Part shown: in pieces, positions 8,582 to 16,871 of the stretch
How the letters are laid out: every line of letters begins with the position of its first letter
Numbering within the stretch: the first letter of the stretch is position 1
Assembly: GCF_002251855.1 (NCBI RefSeq)
Contig: NZ_NOXW01000021.1
Location: forward strand, 496,001 to 560,000
DNA: 64,000 bases
DNA from: Rhodoferax sp. TH121
GTDB taxonomy: Bacteria > Pseudomonadota > Gammaproteobacteria > Burkholderiales > Burkholderiaceae_C
Direction: 5' to 3'
Position numbers and translations under genes: made by a program
The notes under the pieces: model-generated
What the model saw: only the letters and a program-made list of their open reading frames with translations
Database searches by the model: none
Told to the model about the DNA's origin: nothing

Positions 8582-11023
8582 ATGTCTGGCCACACACCAC
8601 TGCCTGCTACCCCCATTGATTTGCCATTGTTGCCTTTGCGTGACGTGGTCGTTTTCCCCCACATGGTGATCCCCCTGTTTGTCGGGCGTCCCAAGAGCAT
8701 CAAGGCGCTGGAAGCTGCCATGGAGTCAGATCGCCGCATCATGTTGGTGGCGCAGAAGGCTGCGGCCAAAGACGACCCCGTCGTGTCGGACATGTTTGAT
8801 GTGGGCTGTGTCTCCACCATTTTGCAGATGCTGAAGTTGCCTGATGGCACCGTGAAGGTCTTGGTGGAGGGGCATCAGCGCGCTACTGTCAATGAAATTG
8901 TGGAAGGCGAGCAGCACTTCACTGCAAACGTTACGCCCATTGAGGTTGTGGATGACAACAGTGATGTGGCGCGCAAAGCAGCCAGCGAAGTGGAAGCGCT
9001 GCGTCGAGCCGTGATGCAGCAATTCGACCAGTACGTCAAACTCAACAAGAAGATTCCGCCAGAGATTCTGACCTCGATTTCCAGTATTGACGATGCCGGT
9101 CGTTTGGCCGACACCATTGCTGCCCATCTGCCCCTGAAGCTGGATAGCAAGCAAACTGTGCTGAGCTTGCCGTTGGTGAAGGACCGTCTGGAAAATCTGT
9201 TCGAACAAATTGAGCGCGAAGTTGACATCCTCAATGTCGACAAAAAAATTCGTGGCCGCGTCAAACGCCAGATGGAGAAGAACCAGCGCGACTTCTATCT
9301 GAATGAACAAGTGAAGGCTATTCAGAAGGAGCTGGGCGAGGGCGAGGACGGCGCGGATATCGAGGAGATCGAGAAGAAGATCAAATCCGCCAAGATGCCC
9401 AAGGAGGCCTTGAAGAAGGCCGAAGCCGAACTCAAGAAGCTCAAGCTGATGTCGCCCATGTCAGCCGAAGCCACAGTGGTACGCAACTACATTGAAGTGC
9501 TGACCGGCTTGCCCTGGACTACCAAGACCAAGATCAAGCACAACTTGTTGAATGCTGAGAATGTGCTGAATGAAGACCACTATGGTCTGGACAAGGTAAA
9601 GGACCGTATCCTGGAATACCTCGCAGTGCAACAGCGCGTGGACAAGGTAAAGGCGCCCATCCTGTGCCTGGTCGGCCCTCCTGGTGTTGGCAAGACTTCG
9701 CTGGGGCAATCCATTGCCAAGGCAACGGGGCGCAAGTACGTGCGTATGGCATTGGGTGGTATGCGCGACGAGGCGGAAATTCGCGGCCACCGCCGTACCT
9801 ATATCGGTGCCATGCCAGGCAAGGTTCTGCAAAGCCTGTCCAAGGTTGGTACGCGCAACCCACTGTTCTTGCTAGATGAGATCGACAAACTGGGCACGGA
9901 CTTCCGCGGCGATCCCAGCAGCGCTTTGTTGGAGGTATTGGATCCCGAGCAAAACAACAAATTTGGCGACCACTATGTAGAGGTTGACTACGACCTCAGC
10001 GATGTGATGTTCGTGGCCACCAGCAACTCCATGAATATTCCTCCGGCGTTGCTGGACCGCATGGAAGTGATTCGGCTCTCGGGTTACACGGAGGACGAAA
10101 AAACGAACATTGCCATCACCTATCTGTTGCCCAAGCAGATGAAGAACAATGGCGTGAAGGCTTCCGAGCTGGCAGTGTCGGAGGATGCAGTACGCGACAT
10201 CGTGCGTTATTACACACGGGAAGCTGGTGTTCGTTCTTTGGAGCGTGAACTCTCCAAGATTTGCCGCAAAGTGGTCAAGGGCTTGTTGCTCAAGAAGCTG
10301 GAACCCCAAGTGGTTGTAACCGTTGACAACCTGAACGACTTTCTCGGTGTTCGCAAATACACCTATGGTCGTGCGGAAGAGCAGAACCAGGTTGGCCAAG
10401 TCGTTGGGTTGGCATGGACCGAAGTTGGGGGAGATCTGCTGACCATTGAAGCGGCGTTGACACCTGGCAAAGGCGTAATCACGCGTACCGGATCTTTGGG
10501 CGATGTGATGAAAGAGTCGGTCGAAGCAGCCCGCACTGTGGTGCGCAGCCGTTCACGCCGCCTGGGCATCAAGGATGAGGTGTTCGAGAAGAAGGATATT
10601 CACATTCACGTGCCAGATGGTGCAACACCCAAGGATGGGCCCAGTGCGGGGGCCGCGATGGCGACGGCGTTTGTTTCCGCGCTGACAGGTATCCCCGTGC
10701 GTGGTGACGTAGCCATGACAGGTGAAATCACCTTGCGTGGCGAGATCACTGAAATTGGTGGTCTCAAGGAAAAACTGCTGGCAGCACTGCGCGGAGGCAT
10801 CAAGACGGTATTGATTCCCGAACAGAATGCCAAGGATTTGCAGGACATTCCCGAGAATGTGAAGAACGGACTCGAAATCGTGCCGGTTCGCTGGATTGAC
10901 CAGGTGTTGGAACTGGCGCTGGAGTCTTTGCCTGTGCCTCTTCCCGAAGAGGATGCAGCGCCTGCAGCGGGTGTTTCTGCACCTGTTTCTGAGGTAGAAT
11001 TATCGGATTCGATCAAGCACTGA
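8582..11023 (+). CDS. lon: ATP-dependent Lon protease
   Basis: The 813-residue protein carries the LonA plan: N-terminal substrate-binding domain (1 to about 210, LPLLPLRDVVVFPHMVIPLFVGR), coiled linker, AAA+ module with Walker A GPPGVGKT (Gly365-Thr372) and Walker B FLLDEIDKL, and a C-terminal protease domain. The catalytic dyad is Ser688 in DGPSAGAAM and Lys731 in GGLKEKLLAA, the same 43-residue spacing as in E. coli Lon. It degrades misfolded and short-lived regulatory proteins in the cytosol. ATG is preceded by AAAAGG. In many relatives the next genes are hupB and ppiD, but here those lie 44 kb away and a tRNA cluster follows instead. Confidence 0.98.
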   Translation: MSGHTPLPATPIDLPLLPLRDVVVFPHMVIPLFVGRPKSIKALEAAMESDRRIMLVAQKAAAKDDPVVSDMFDVGCVSTILQMLKLPDGTVKVLVEGHQRATVNEIVEGEQHFTANVTPIEVVDDNSDVARKAASEVEALRRAVMQQFDQYVKLNKKIPPEILTSISSIDDAGRLADTIAAHLPLKLDSKQTVLSLPLVKDRLENLFEQIEREVDILNVDKKIRGRVKRQMEKNQRDFYLNEQVKAIQKELGEGEDGADIEEIEKKIKSAKMPKEALKKAEAELKKLKLMSPMSAEATVVRNYIEVLTGLPWTTKTKIKHNLLNAENVLNEDHYGLDKVKDRILEYLAVQQRVDKVKAPILCLVGPPGVGKTSLGQSIAKATGRKYVRMALGGMRDEAEIRGHRRTYIGAMPGKVLQSLSKVGTRNPLFLLDEIDKLGTDFRGDPSSALLEVLDPEQNNKFGDHYVEVDYDLSDVMFVATSNSMNIPPALLDRMEVIRLSGYTEDEKTNIAITYLLPKQMKNNGVKASELAVSEDAVRDIVRYYTREAGVRSLERELSKICRKVVKGLLLKKLEPQVVVTVDNLNDFLGVRKYTYGRAEEQNQVGQVVGLAWTEVGGDLLTIEAALTPGKGVITRTGSLGDVMKESVEAARTVVRSRSRRLGIKDEVFEKKDIHIHVPDGATPKDGPSAGAAMATAFVSALTGIPVRGDVAMTGEITLRGEITEIGGLKEKLLAALRGGIKTVLIPEQNAKDLQDIPENVKNGLEIVPVRWIDQVLELALESLPVPLPEEDAAPAAGVSAPVSEVELSDSIKH

Positions 11024-11070
11024 AGCAGTACGTATTTCGAAAGTGGCAAGAGCAAAAAGTTTTCAACTAT

Positions 11071-11100
11071 TTGCCAAGTAGCTTAAAAATACGCTACAAT
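11071..11100 (+). promoter_or_regulatory. Promoter of the Gly-Cys-Leu tRNA cluster
   Basis: TTGCCA (11071-11076) and TACAAT (11095-11100) are separated by 18 nt, and the tRNA-Gly gene begins 15 nt after the -10 box. The position fits a stable-RNA promoter with a leader of about 8 nt. Confidence 0.6.
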
Positions 11101-11114
11101 TTGAGGCTTGAAAC

Positions 11115-11190
11115 GCGGGAATAGCTCAGTTGGTAGAGCGCAACCTTGCCAAGGTTGAGGTCGAGAGTTCGAGACTCTTTTCCCGCTCCA
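11115..11190 (+). tRNA. tRNA-Gly (GCC)
   Basis: Complete 76-nt cloverleaf. Acceptor stem GCGGGAA pairs with TTCCCGC, the anticodon loop TTGCCAA gives GCC, and CCA is encoded at 11188-11190. Confidence 0.97.
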
Positions 11191-11195
11191 ATTCC

Positions 11196-11226
11196 GAAAA
11201 AGGGAAGCAGCTGCTTCCCTTTTTTA
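11196..11226. terminator. Terminator after tRNA-Gly
   Basis: A perfect palindrome GGGAAGCAG/CTGCTTCCC (11202-11219) is flanked by an A-run and a T-run, so it can act on both strands. It separates tRNA-Gly from tRNA-Cys. Confidence 0.85.
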
Positions 11227-11268
11227 TTAGTCACAGGTCCGATCTCGGATTTGGGCTAAATGAAAATT

Positions 11269-11342
11269 GGCGCGGTAGCAAAGCGGTTATGCCCCGGATT
11301 GCAAATCCGGTTAGTCCGGTTCGACTCCGGACCGCGCCTCCA
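11269..11342 (+). tRNA. tRNA-Cys (GCA)
   Basis: Complete 74-nt cloverleaf. Acceptor stem GGCGCGG pairs with CCGCGCC, anticodon loop TTGCAAA gives GCA, discriminator base is U as usual for cysteine, and CCA is encoded at 11340-11342. Confidence 0.97.
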
Positions 11343-11358
11343 GATTTTTCTGGTTACA

Positions 11359-11394
11359 AACGCCTCGTCGGCCTCGGTTGGCGGGGCGTTTTTG
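11359..11394 (+). terminator. Probable terminator after tRNA-Cys
   Basis: AACGCCTC pairs with GGGGCGTT (one wobble) around a G/C-rich loop, followed by TTTTTG. It lies between tRNA-Cys and tRNA-Leu(UAA), so the latter may have its own promoter. Confidence 0.65.
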
Positions 11395-11413
11395 TTTGAC
11401 AATAGACCCACGT

Positions 11414-11506
11414 GCCCGAGTGGTGAAATAGGTAGACACATCGGACTTAAAATCCGCCGCTTCGTGAATAACGGGCGTACCGGTTCGATTCCGGTCTCGG
11501 GCACCA
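11414..11506 (+). tRNA. tRNA-Leu (UAA)
   Basis: 93-nt class II tRNA with a long variable arm. Acceptor stem GCCCGAG pairs with CTCGGGC, anticodon loop CTTAAAA gives UAA, and CCA is encoded at 11504-11506. The next gene starts only 13 nt after this end. Confidence 0.96.
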
Positions 11507-11519
11507 ACCACACACTGCT

Positions 11520-12149
11520 ATGTCGAACTACAACGCCCCATTTGAAATCCATGTCCACGGCCAAGTGATGTTGCGCGCAGACGTGACCTTTGCGCAATTG
11601 CAGGATGCGTTGAAACCGATGTGGAAATATGCCGGAGCCAAGTCGCTGACGGATGGTGCCAAAAGCAGCTATGAAGATGAGCCGGGTATCCAACTTGATG
11701 CGCACGATCACGTACTACAGATGTGCTGGACGGTCGCCGGTGATGACGACTTTCGCCAGACCTTGGACGAGGTTTGCATGAGCCTGAATGAATTGGCTGA
11801 GGCCGGTGCCGCGATTGAAGTCACTTTCTACGACGCAGAGTTCGACGAGGAAGAGGCCTCGCCTGGTGCGGCGTCAAGAGACGATTTTCTTGTCTTGTTC
11901 GTTGGTCCCAACCCGGCTTCCATCATGCAGGTCCAGCGCGATCTTTTGGTGCAGGATGTCATCAACCTGATGGAGCGCCATTTTGATGGCTCGGAGTTGG
12001 GTGGTGTGGTGGCGGAGGTGGACAAGCTGTTTACCCAACGCTTTGACGCTCTGGTCAGTTCGCTCGAGATTGGCAAACCCCCGCGTGGATCCGGTGGCGG
12101 CTTTGGCAGCGGACATGGCGGCGGACGCAAACCACGCCATTTGCACTGA
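11520..12149 (+). CDS. Conserved protein of unknown function (209 aa)
   Basis: I do not recognise a named domain. The 209-residue product is acidic in the middle (EFDEEEASPG at about 100-110), lacks a signal peptide and membrane segments, and ends in a low-complexity Gly-rich basic tail (GSGGGFGSGHGGGRKPRHLH, about 190-209) that could bind nucleic acid or be disordered. Codon use matches the neighbours, so it is a genuine resident gene. The ATG sits 13 nt after the CCA of tRNA-Leu with no Shine-Dalgarno sequence visible; the next in-frame ATG (11568) also lacks one. Its mRNA 5' end may therefore be produced by tRNA 3' processing. It is followed by an HD-GYP gene on the same strand. Function unknown. 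Confidence 0.85.
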   Translation: MSNYNAPFEIHVHGQVMLRADVTFAQLQDALKPMWKYAGAKSLTDGAKSSYEDEPGIQLDAHDHVLQMCWTVAGDDDFRQTLDEVCMSLNELAEAGAAIEVTFYDAEFDEEEASPGAASRDDFLVLFVGPNPASIMQVQRDLLVQDVINLMERHFDGSELGGVVAEVDKLFTQRFDALVSSLEIGKPPRGSGGGFGSGHGGGRKPRHLH

Positions 12150-12262
12150 GCCCATTTTTTTTGCGAGTTTTGGCACGCGGGCACGTATACTGAATTCATC
12201 GTAGACCATGTAGCCTGATTCTCGGATTGTCCGTGTCGTTGCGCGTTTCCAAAAACAAGTCC

Positions 12263-13501
12263 ATGCTCAAAAAAATCAGCGTTCAGCAACTGACAGTGGG
12301 CATGCACCTCAAGGAGTTTTGTGGCTCCTGGATGGAGCACCCGTTCTGGCGTACGGGCTTTGTGATCACTGATCCGAAAGACATCACCACCATTCTTGCC
12401 AGCAGTATCAAGGAAGTCTGGATTGACAGCAGCAAGGGGTTGGATGTTGCCGACGGCCAGTCGGCAGTGACAGAGTCTGAATCCGAAGAGCAAGTTGAGG
12501 AAGAGTTACGCCAGGCGGTGTCGGCACAGCGGGAAGTTGCGCCAGTCACTATTGATGTGGAATTGCAGCGTGCGGCAAAGATTTGCTACCAGTCCAAGCA
12601 GGCGGTGATGTCCATGTTCCAGGAAGCCCGAATGGGCAACACGGTGGACGCGGGTGGCGCCAAGCAGATGGTGGAGGAAATCACCGACTCGGTCACGCGC
12701 AATCCCGGTGCGTTGATCAGTTTGGCCCGACTCAAGACGGCTGACGATTACACCTATATGCATTCCGTGGCGGTGTGCGCCATGATGGTGGCGCTGGCCA
12801 AGCAATTGGGCCTCGATGAGGAGCAGTGCCGTTTGGCCGGACTCGCAGGCCTGATGCACGATTTGGGAAAGGCTGCCATGCCCATGGATGTGTTGAACAA
12901 ACCGGGTAAGCTGACCGACGCCGAGTTTGCGATTATCAAGACCCATCCGCAAGAAGGATACCGCCTGCTCAAAGGGGGCAAGGATGTTGATCCTGTTGTT
13001 CTCGATGTCTGCCTGCACCACCATGAAAAAACCGATGGTTCTGGCTACCCTGAAGGCCTGAAGGCAGAGGAGATCAGCCTGTTCGCCAAGATGGGGGCAG
13101 TTTGTGATGTGTACGATGCCATTACCTCCAACCGGCCTTACAAAACGGGCTGGGACCCCGCGGAATCGCTGCGCAAGATGGCCGAGTGGGCCAATGGGCA
13201 TTTCGACGGGAAAGTATTCCAGGCCTTCGTGAAAAGTTTGGGCATTTACCCGATCGGCTCTTTGGTGCGCCTGAGTTCGGGGCGCTTGGGCGTTGTGGTG
13301 GAGCAGACTGCAAAATCCCTAACTACGCCGTGTGTGAAGGTATTCTTCTCTACCAAGTCCAATATGCGTATCGTCCCTGAGTTGGTGGATTTGTCCAAGC
13401 CCACCGCAAACGACAAGATCGCCAGCCGCGAAGATCCTGCCAAATGGCGCTTTACCGACCTGAATGAGCTGTGGTCGGGGCTGCCCAATGCCCCTTGGTA
13501 G
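12263..13501 (+). CDS. HD-GYP domain cyclic-di-GMP phosphodiesterase (with DUF3391)
   Basis: The 412-residue protein starts with a DUF3391-like segment (LKKISVQQLTVGMHLKEFCG), followed by an acidic linker (about 65-95) and an HD-GYP domain (about 165-360). The metal-binding signature is intact: HSVAVCAMM, MHDLGK (His199-Asp200), then HHHEKTDGSGYP with the GYP triplet near residue 262. It should hydrolyse c-di-GMP in the cytosol, favouring motility over biofilm. The ATG at 12263 was chosen over a TTG at 12227 because homologues of this architecture begin with MLKKI; neither has a good ribosome-binding site. It is not linked to a receiver domain, so its input signal is unknown. A strong bidirectional terminator follows. 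Confidence 0.92.
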   Translation: MLKKISVQQLTVGMHLKEFCGSWMEHPFWRTGFVITDPKDITTILASSIKEVWIDSSKGLDVADGQSAVTESESEEQVEEELRQAVSAQREVAPVTIDVELQRAAKICYQSKQAVMSMFQEARMGNTVDAGGAKQMVEEITDSVTRNPGALISLARLKTADDYTYMHSVAVCAMMVALAKQLGLDEEQCRLAGLAGLMHDLGKAAMPMDVLNKPGKLTDAEFAIIKTHPQEGYRLLKGGKDVDPVVLDVCLHHHEKTDGSGYPEGLKAEEISLFAKMGAVCDVYDAITSNRPYKTGWDPAESLRKMAEWANGHFDGKVFQAFVKSLGIYPIGSLVRLSSGRLGVVVEQTAKSLTTPCVKVFFSTKSNMRIVPELVDLSKPTANDKIASREDPAKWRFTDLNELWSGLPNAPW

Positions 13502-13523
13502 GGGGAAATCTAAGTCAAATCCG

Positions 13524-13570
13524 GATCTAACCCCCGTGGATGTTGCGTGAATAGCTATTAAAAAGGGAGC
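13524..13570 (+). repeat. Dispersed repeat copy 2, intergenic
   Basis: Reads ATCTAACCCCCGTGGATG then TTGCGTGAATAGCTATTAA, merging into the A-run and stem of the following terminator (GGGAGCG). Copy 3 also runs into GGAGCG, so this end belongs to the element. Confidence 0.7.
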
Positions 13571-13598
13571 GAGTGTCTTGGCACTCGCTCCCTTTTTT
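13560..13598. terminator. Bidirectional terminator between convergent genes
   Basis: AAAAAGGGAGCGAGTG (13560-13575) pairs perfectly with CACTCGCTCCCTTTTT (13582-13597) around a 6-nt loop. It separates the HD-GYP gene (plus) from the acyl-CoA dehydrogenase gene (minus). Confidence 0.93.
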
Positions 13599-13601
13599 CG
13601 T

Positions 13602-14876
13602 TTAGCAGCCGCGGGTGATGGGCATCTCTACCGGCTTGGGGTCGAGTGCGTACTTTCCTAATTCCAGTTTGGCGATCGCGTTGCGGTGCACTTCGTCCGG
13701 ACCGTCGGCAAAACGGAGCGTGCGAGCTTGTGCGTAGCTGTAGGCCAATGGGAAGTCGTCGCACATGCCACCACCACCATGGACTTGCATGGCCCAGTCA
13801 ATCACCTCGCAGGCCATGCTGGGCGCGACCACCTTGATCATGGCGATCTCATTCTTGGCGAACTTGTTGCCTGCCATGTCCATCATCCAGGCTGCCTTGA
13901 GCGTGAGCAGGCGGGCCATATCGATTTTGCAGCGGGCTTCTGCGATACGCTCCTGTGTCACCGTCTGAGCCGCGATGGGCTTGCCAAACGCAATACGGCT
14001 GGATGCACGCCTACACATGAGTTCTAGTGCGCGCTCAGCCAGGCCGATGAGGCGCATGCAGTGGTGAATGCGACCGGGGCCGAGGCGGCCTTGTGCGATT
14101 TCGAAGCCGCGGCCTTCGCCCAACAGGATGTTGCTGGCGGGCACACGCACGTTCTCGAAGCGCATTTCCATATGGCCATGGGGGGCGTCGTCGTAGCCAA
14201 ACACATTCAGGGGGCGCACCACAGTGATGCCCTTGGTGTCGGCAGGTACCAGCACCATGCTCTGTTGCGAGTGGCGGGGCGCTTCGGGATCAGTCTTGCC
14301 CATGGTGATGTAGACAGCGCAGCGTGGATCACCGGCACCGGAGATCCACCATTTGCGCCCATTGATGACATATTCATCCCCTTGGCGTTCGATGCGGGTC
14401 TCGATGTTGGTGGCGTCGCTGGACGCCACATCGGGTTCGGTCATGGCGAAGGCCGAGCGGATCTTGCCTTCCAGCAGCGGCTTGAGCCAGCGAGCCTTGT
14501 TGTCATCCGAGCCGTAGCGGGCGATGGTTTCCATGTTGCCCGTGTCGGGCGCTGAACAGTTGAACACCTCGCTCGACCACATGACGCGCCCCATGATTTC
14601 CGCCAGCGGGGCGTATTCCTGGTTGGTCAGGCCCGCGCCGTGGTAGCCCGAGGCCTCCGCGCTGTCCACGGGCAAAAACAGGTTCCACAGGCCGGCGGCC
14701 TGGGCTTTGGGCTTGAGGGTTTCAATCGTCTGCAGCGGCGTCCAACGCTTGCCCGCGGCGGTGTTGGCCGTGATTTCTGCATGGTAGGCCGCTTCGGACG
14801 GGTAAATGTGCTCGTCCATGAACTTGAGCAGGCGGGCCTGCAGCTCTTTGGTCTTGGGGGAGTAGTCAAAATCCAT
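13602..14876 (-). CDS. Acyl-CoA dehydrogenase, ACAD10/11-like
   Basis: The 424-residue flavoenzyme has the full acyl-CoA dehydrogenase fold: N-terminal helical domain, central beta domain ([24 protein letters not shown]) and C-terminal helices with the FAD/substrate motifs [20 protein letters not shown] and [15 protein letters not shown], then [20 protein letters not shown]. That last segment is typical of the ACAD10/ACAD11 branch. It oxidises acyl-CoA at C2-C3 in the cytosol, passing electrons to ETF. The start at 14876 is preceded on its strand by GGAG. It lies 43 nt downstream of a kinase-like gene, the same two domains that are fused in mammalian ACAD10/11 and adjacent as lvaA/lvaC in 4-hydroxyvalerate use. 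A role in 4-hydroxyacyl-CoA breakdown is inference. Confidence 0.92.
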   Translation of the reverse strand: MDFDYSPKTKELQARLLKFMDEHIYPSEAAYHAEITANTAAGKRWTPLQTIETLKPKAQAAGLWNLFLPVDSAEASGYHGAGLTNQEYAPLAEIMGRVMWSSEVFNCSAPDTGNMETIARYGSDDNKARWLKPLLEGKIRSAFAMTEPDVASSDATNIETRIERQGDEYVINGRKWWISGAGDPRCAVYITMGKTDPEAPRHSQQSMVLVPADTKGITVVRPLNVFGYDDAPHGHMEMRFENVRVPASNILLGEGRGFEIAQGRLGPGRIHHCMRLIGLAERALELMCRRASSRIAFGKPIAAQTVTQERIAEARCKIDMARLLTLKAAWMMDMAGNKFAKNEIAMIKVVAPSMACEVIDWAMQVHGGGGMCDDFPLAYSYAQARTLRFADGPDEVHRNAIAKLELGKYALDPKPVEMPITRGC

Positions 14877-14919
14877 GGAGTCTCCGGGAGTAGGGCGCGT
14901 ATGCAGTACGAAAAAGGGG

Positions 14920-16005
14920 TCAGGCTTGGCGGGCAAACGTCCAGGCCATCTGGGCTAACGGGCGGGCGCCCGCGGCTGAGCTGACCGCTTGCGCACTAGA
15001 GGCGGTGCCGGCTTCTACGCGCTTGGCGATGCCCTGCAGGATGGCCGCAATGCGGAACATGTTGTAGGCCATGTAGAAATTCCAGTCCGTCTTGAGCTGC
15101 TCGGGATTGGCCAAGCCAGTTCGGTCACAGTACATACGGATGTAGTCGTCTTCAAGGGGAATACCTAGCGCGGCAAAGTCCAGCCCGCCGATGCCGCGGA
15201 AAGCACCCGGTGGAATGTGCCAAGCCATGCAGTGGTAGCTGAAGTCGGCCAGCGGGTGGCCCAGCGTGGAGAGTTCCCAGTCCAGCACCGCGCGGACTTT
15301 GGCCTCGGTGCTGTCGAACATCAGGTTGTCCAGCCGGTAGTCGCCGTGCACGATGCTGACCATGCTGTCGTCACGCGCCATGGTGGGGATGTTCTTGGGC
15401 AGCCATTCCATGAGCTGGTCCATCTCGGGAATGGGCTGTGTGATGGAGGCGACGTACTGTTTGCTCCAGCGGCCAATCTGGCGTTCGAAGTAGTTGCCGG
15501 GTTTGCCATACGCGGCCAGACCGCGCTCAGCGAATTTCACCGTGTGCAGCGCAGCGATCACGCGGTTCATTTCGTTGTAGATGGCGCCGCGTTCCTGCGG
15601 CGTCATGCCCGGCAGCGACTGGTCCCATAACACGCGGCCTTGCATGAACTCCATGACGTAGAAAGCGCGGCCTATGACGGACTCGTCTTCGCACAAGCAG
15701 TGCATCTGCGGCACTGGCACATCGGTGCCGTGTAGGCCTTGCATTACCGCAAACTCACGCTCTACGGCATGGGCCGAAGGCAGCAGCTTGGCCACGGGCC
15801 CAGGCTTGGCCCGCATGACATAACTTTTGCCGGGCGTGTTGAGTTTGTAGGTCGGGTTGGACTGGCCGCCCTTGAACATCTCCACGTCCAGCGGGCCACT
15901 GTAGCCAGGCAGGTGCTGGTGCATCCACCTGTCCAGGGCCGCGATGTCAATGGCGTGCTGGCCTGAGACGGAACGGGTGCCTACAAAATGGTCAAAGTCG
16001 CTCAT
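14920..16005 (-). CDS. Aminoglycoside-phosphotransferase-fold kinase (LvaA/ACAD10-11 kinase-like)
   Basis: The 361-residue protein has a bilobal APH/choline-kinase fold. The nucleotide-binding loop is [12 protein letters not shown] (about 44-55) and the VMRAKP strand supplies the likely lysine (Lys67). The catalytic loop is HGDYRLDN (His220-Asn227, Asp222 base) and the metal-binding aspartate is Asp242 in VLDWE. Members next to an acyl-CoA dehydrogenase phosphorylate the 4-hydroxyl of 4-hydroxyacyl-CoA (LvaA) rather than antibiotics. It forms an operon with the downstream dehydrogenase. Upstream, on the same strand, is a Crp/Fnr gene that ends 42 nt before it and could be its regulator. Annotation as an antibiotic-resistance enzyme would be wrong. 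Confidence 0.9.
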   Translation of the reverse strand: MSDFDHFVGTRSVSGQHAIDIAALDRWMHQHLPGYSGPLDVEMFKGGQSNPTYKLNTPGKSYVMRAKPGPVAKLLPSAHAVEREFAVMQGLHGTDVPVPQMHCLCEDESVIGRAFYVMEFMQGRVLWDQSLPGMTPQERGAIYNEMNRVIAALHTVKFAERGLAAYGKPGNYFERQIGRWSKQYVASITQPIPEMDQLMEWLPKNIPTMARDDSMVSIVHGDYRLDNLMFDSTEAKVRAVLDWELSTLGHPLADFSYHCMAWHIPPGAFRGIGGLDFAALGIPLEDDYIRMYCDRTGLANPEQLKTDWNFYMAYNMFRIAAILQGIAKRVEAGTASSAQAVSSAAGARPLAQMAWTFARQA

Positions 16006-16047
16006 GCAGATGGTTTGTTCAAAGTGGGGGCGTGCGAAGGCCGAAAA

Positions 16048-16767
16048 CTAGTTGTCAGCGTCAATGATGCGCATCAGCGCGGCGCGGTCGCGAATCACTA
16101 AACCGCCCGGTTCGATGCGAATGGCATCCTCGCGCTCCATGGCCTTGAGCTCCTGGTTCACGCGTTGGCGGGACGCACCCAACAACTGCGCCAGCTCTTC
16201 TTGTGCCAGCTGCAGGCCAATGCGCACCTCGCTGCCATCGCTGAGCGAGGGCACTCCGTAGCTGCGCACCAAGTGCAGCAATTGCTTGGCCAGGCGCGCG
16301 CGCAAGGGTAGGGTGTTGAGGTCTTCCACCAAACCGTAGAGTTGGCGAATGCGTCGTGCGTGCAGGCGCAGCATGGCTTCGTACAGCTCCACATGATTGG
16401 CCAGAATCTTGCGGAAGTCGGCCTTGGCCACGCACAGAATCGTCGTGTCCCCATGCGCGTACGCATCGTGCGTCCGTCGGTCCCCGTCGAAAATTGCCAC
16501 ATCGCCAAACCAGATGCCAGGCTCCACGTAGGTCAGCGTGATTTGCTTGCCCGATATGGACGTGGAGCTCACGCGCACTGCACCCTTGGCACAGGCAATC
16601 CATTCCTCGGGCGGCTCGCCGCGCGCTGCAATCAGCTCGCCGTCTTTGTAGCGTTTGACGTAGGCGCATCGAAGAATGTCGTGTTTGAGAGAAGGAGAGA
16701 GGGATGAAAACCAGCGCCCTGCGTTGATCGCAGTACGTTCATCAATGGTAAGAATGGGTTCGTCCAT
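16048..16767 (-). CDS. Crp/Fnr-family transcription regulator
   Basis: The 239-residue protein has an N-terminal cyclic-nucleotide-binding-like beta roll (about 25-140, RGEPPEEWIACAKGAVRV, YVEPGIWFGDVAIFDG), a dimerisation helix (about 130-160) and a C-terminal winged helix with the recognition segment LAQEELAQLLGASRQRVNQELKAME (about 186-210, split here over the helix-turn-helix). FNR-type N-terminal cysteines are absent, so it is not an oxygen-sensing iron-sulfur protein; key cAMP-contact residues are not clearly conserved, so the effector is unknown. The start MDEPI at 16767 was preferred over an ATG 51 nt upstream. It is co-oriented with the acyl-CoA dehydrogenase/kinase pair and with the 3-hydroxyacyl-CoA dehydrogenase gene, suggesting control of acyl-CoA catabolism. 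Confidence 0.9.
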   Translation of the reverse strand: MDEPILTIDERTAINAGRWFSSLSPSLKHDILRCAYVKRYKDGELIAARGEPPEEWIACAKGAVRVSSTSISGKQITLTYVEPGIWFGDVAIFDGDRRTHDAYAHGDTTILCVAKADFRKILANHVELYEAMLRLHARRIRQLYGLVEDLNTLPLRARLAKQLLHLVRSYGVPSLSDGSEVRIGLQLAQEELAQLLGASRQRVNQELKAMEREDAIRIEPGGLVIRDRAALMRIIDADN

Positions 16768-16780
16768 GGCCTGTCTTTTG

Positions 16781-16853
16781 GGTGACTTGCAGAAGGGAAA
16801 TCGCGCCCACATTGTCACCCCCGAGACCGTGCGCCGATCCCGGGGTTGTCACC
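16781..16853. promoter_or_regulatory. Possible operator half-sites upstream of the Crp/Fnr gene
   Basis: TTGTCACC occurs twice as a direct repeat (16812-16819 and 16846-16853, 34 bp apart) and GGTGAC once inverted (16781-16786), all within the 104-bp gap. The regular spacing suggests an autoregulatory or partner-regulator site, but no known consensus is matched. Confidence 0.25.
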
Positions 16854-16871
16854 AGTGCGTCTGGTACAGGC

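Noticed and set aside
14920..16005. Antibiotic (aminoglycoside) resistance kinase
   Set aside because: Although the fold is APH-like, the operon with an ACAD10/11-type dehydrogenase points to acyl-CoA metabolism.
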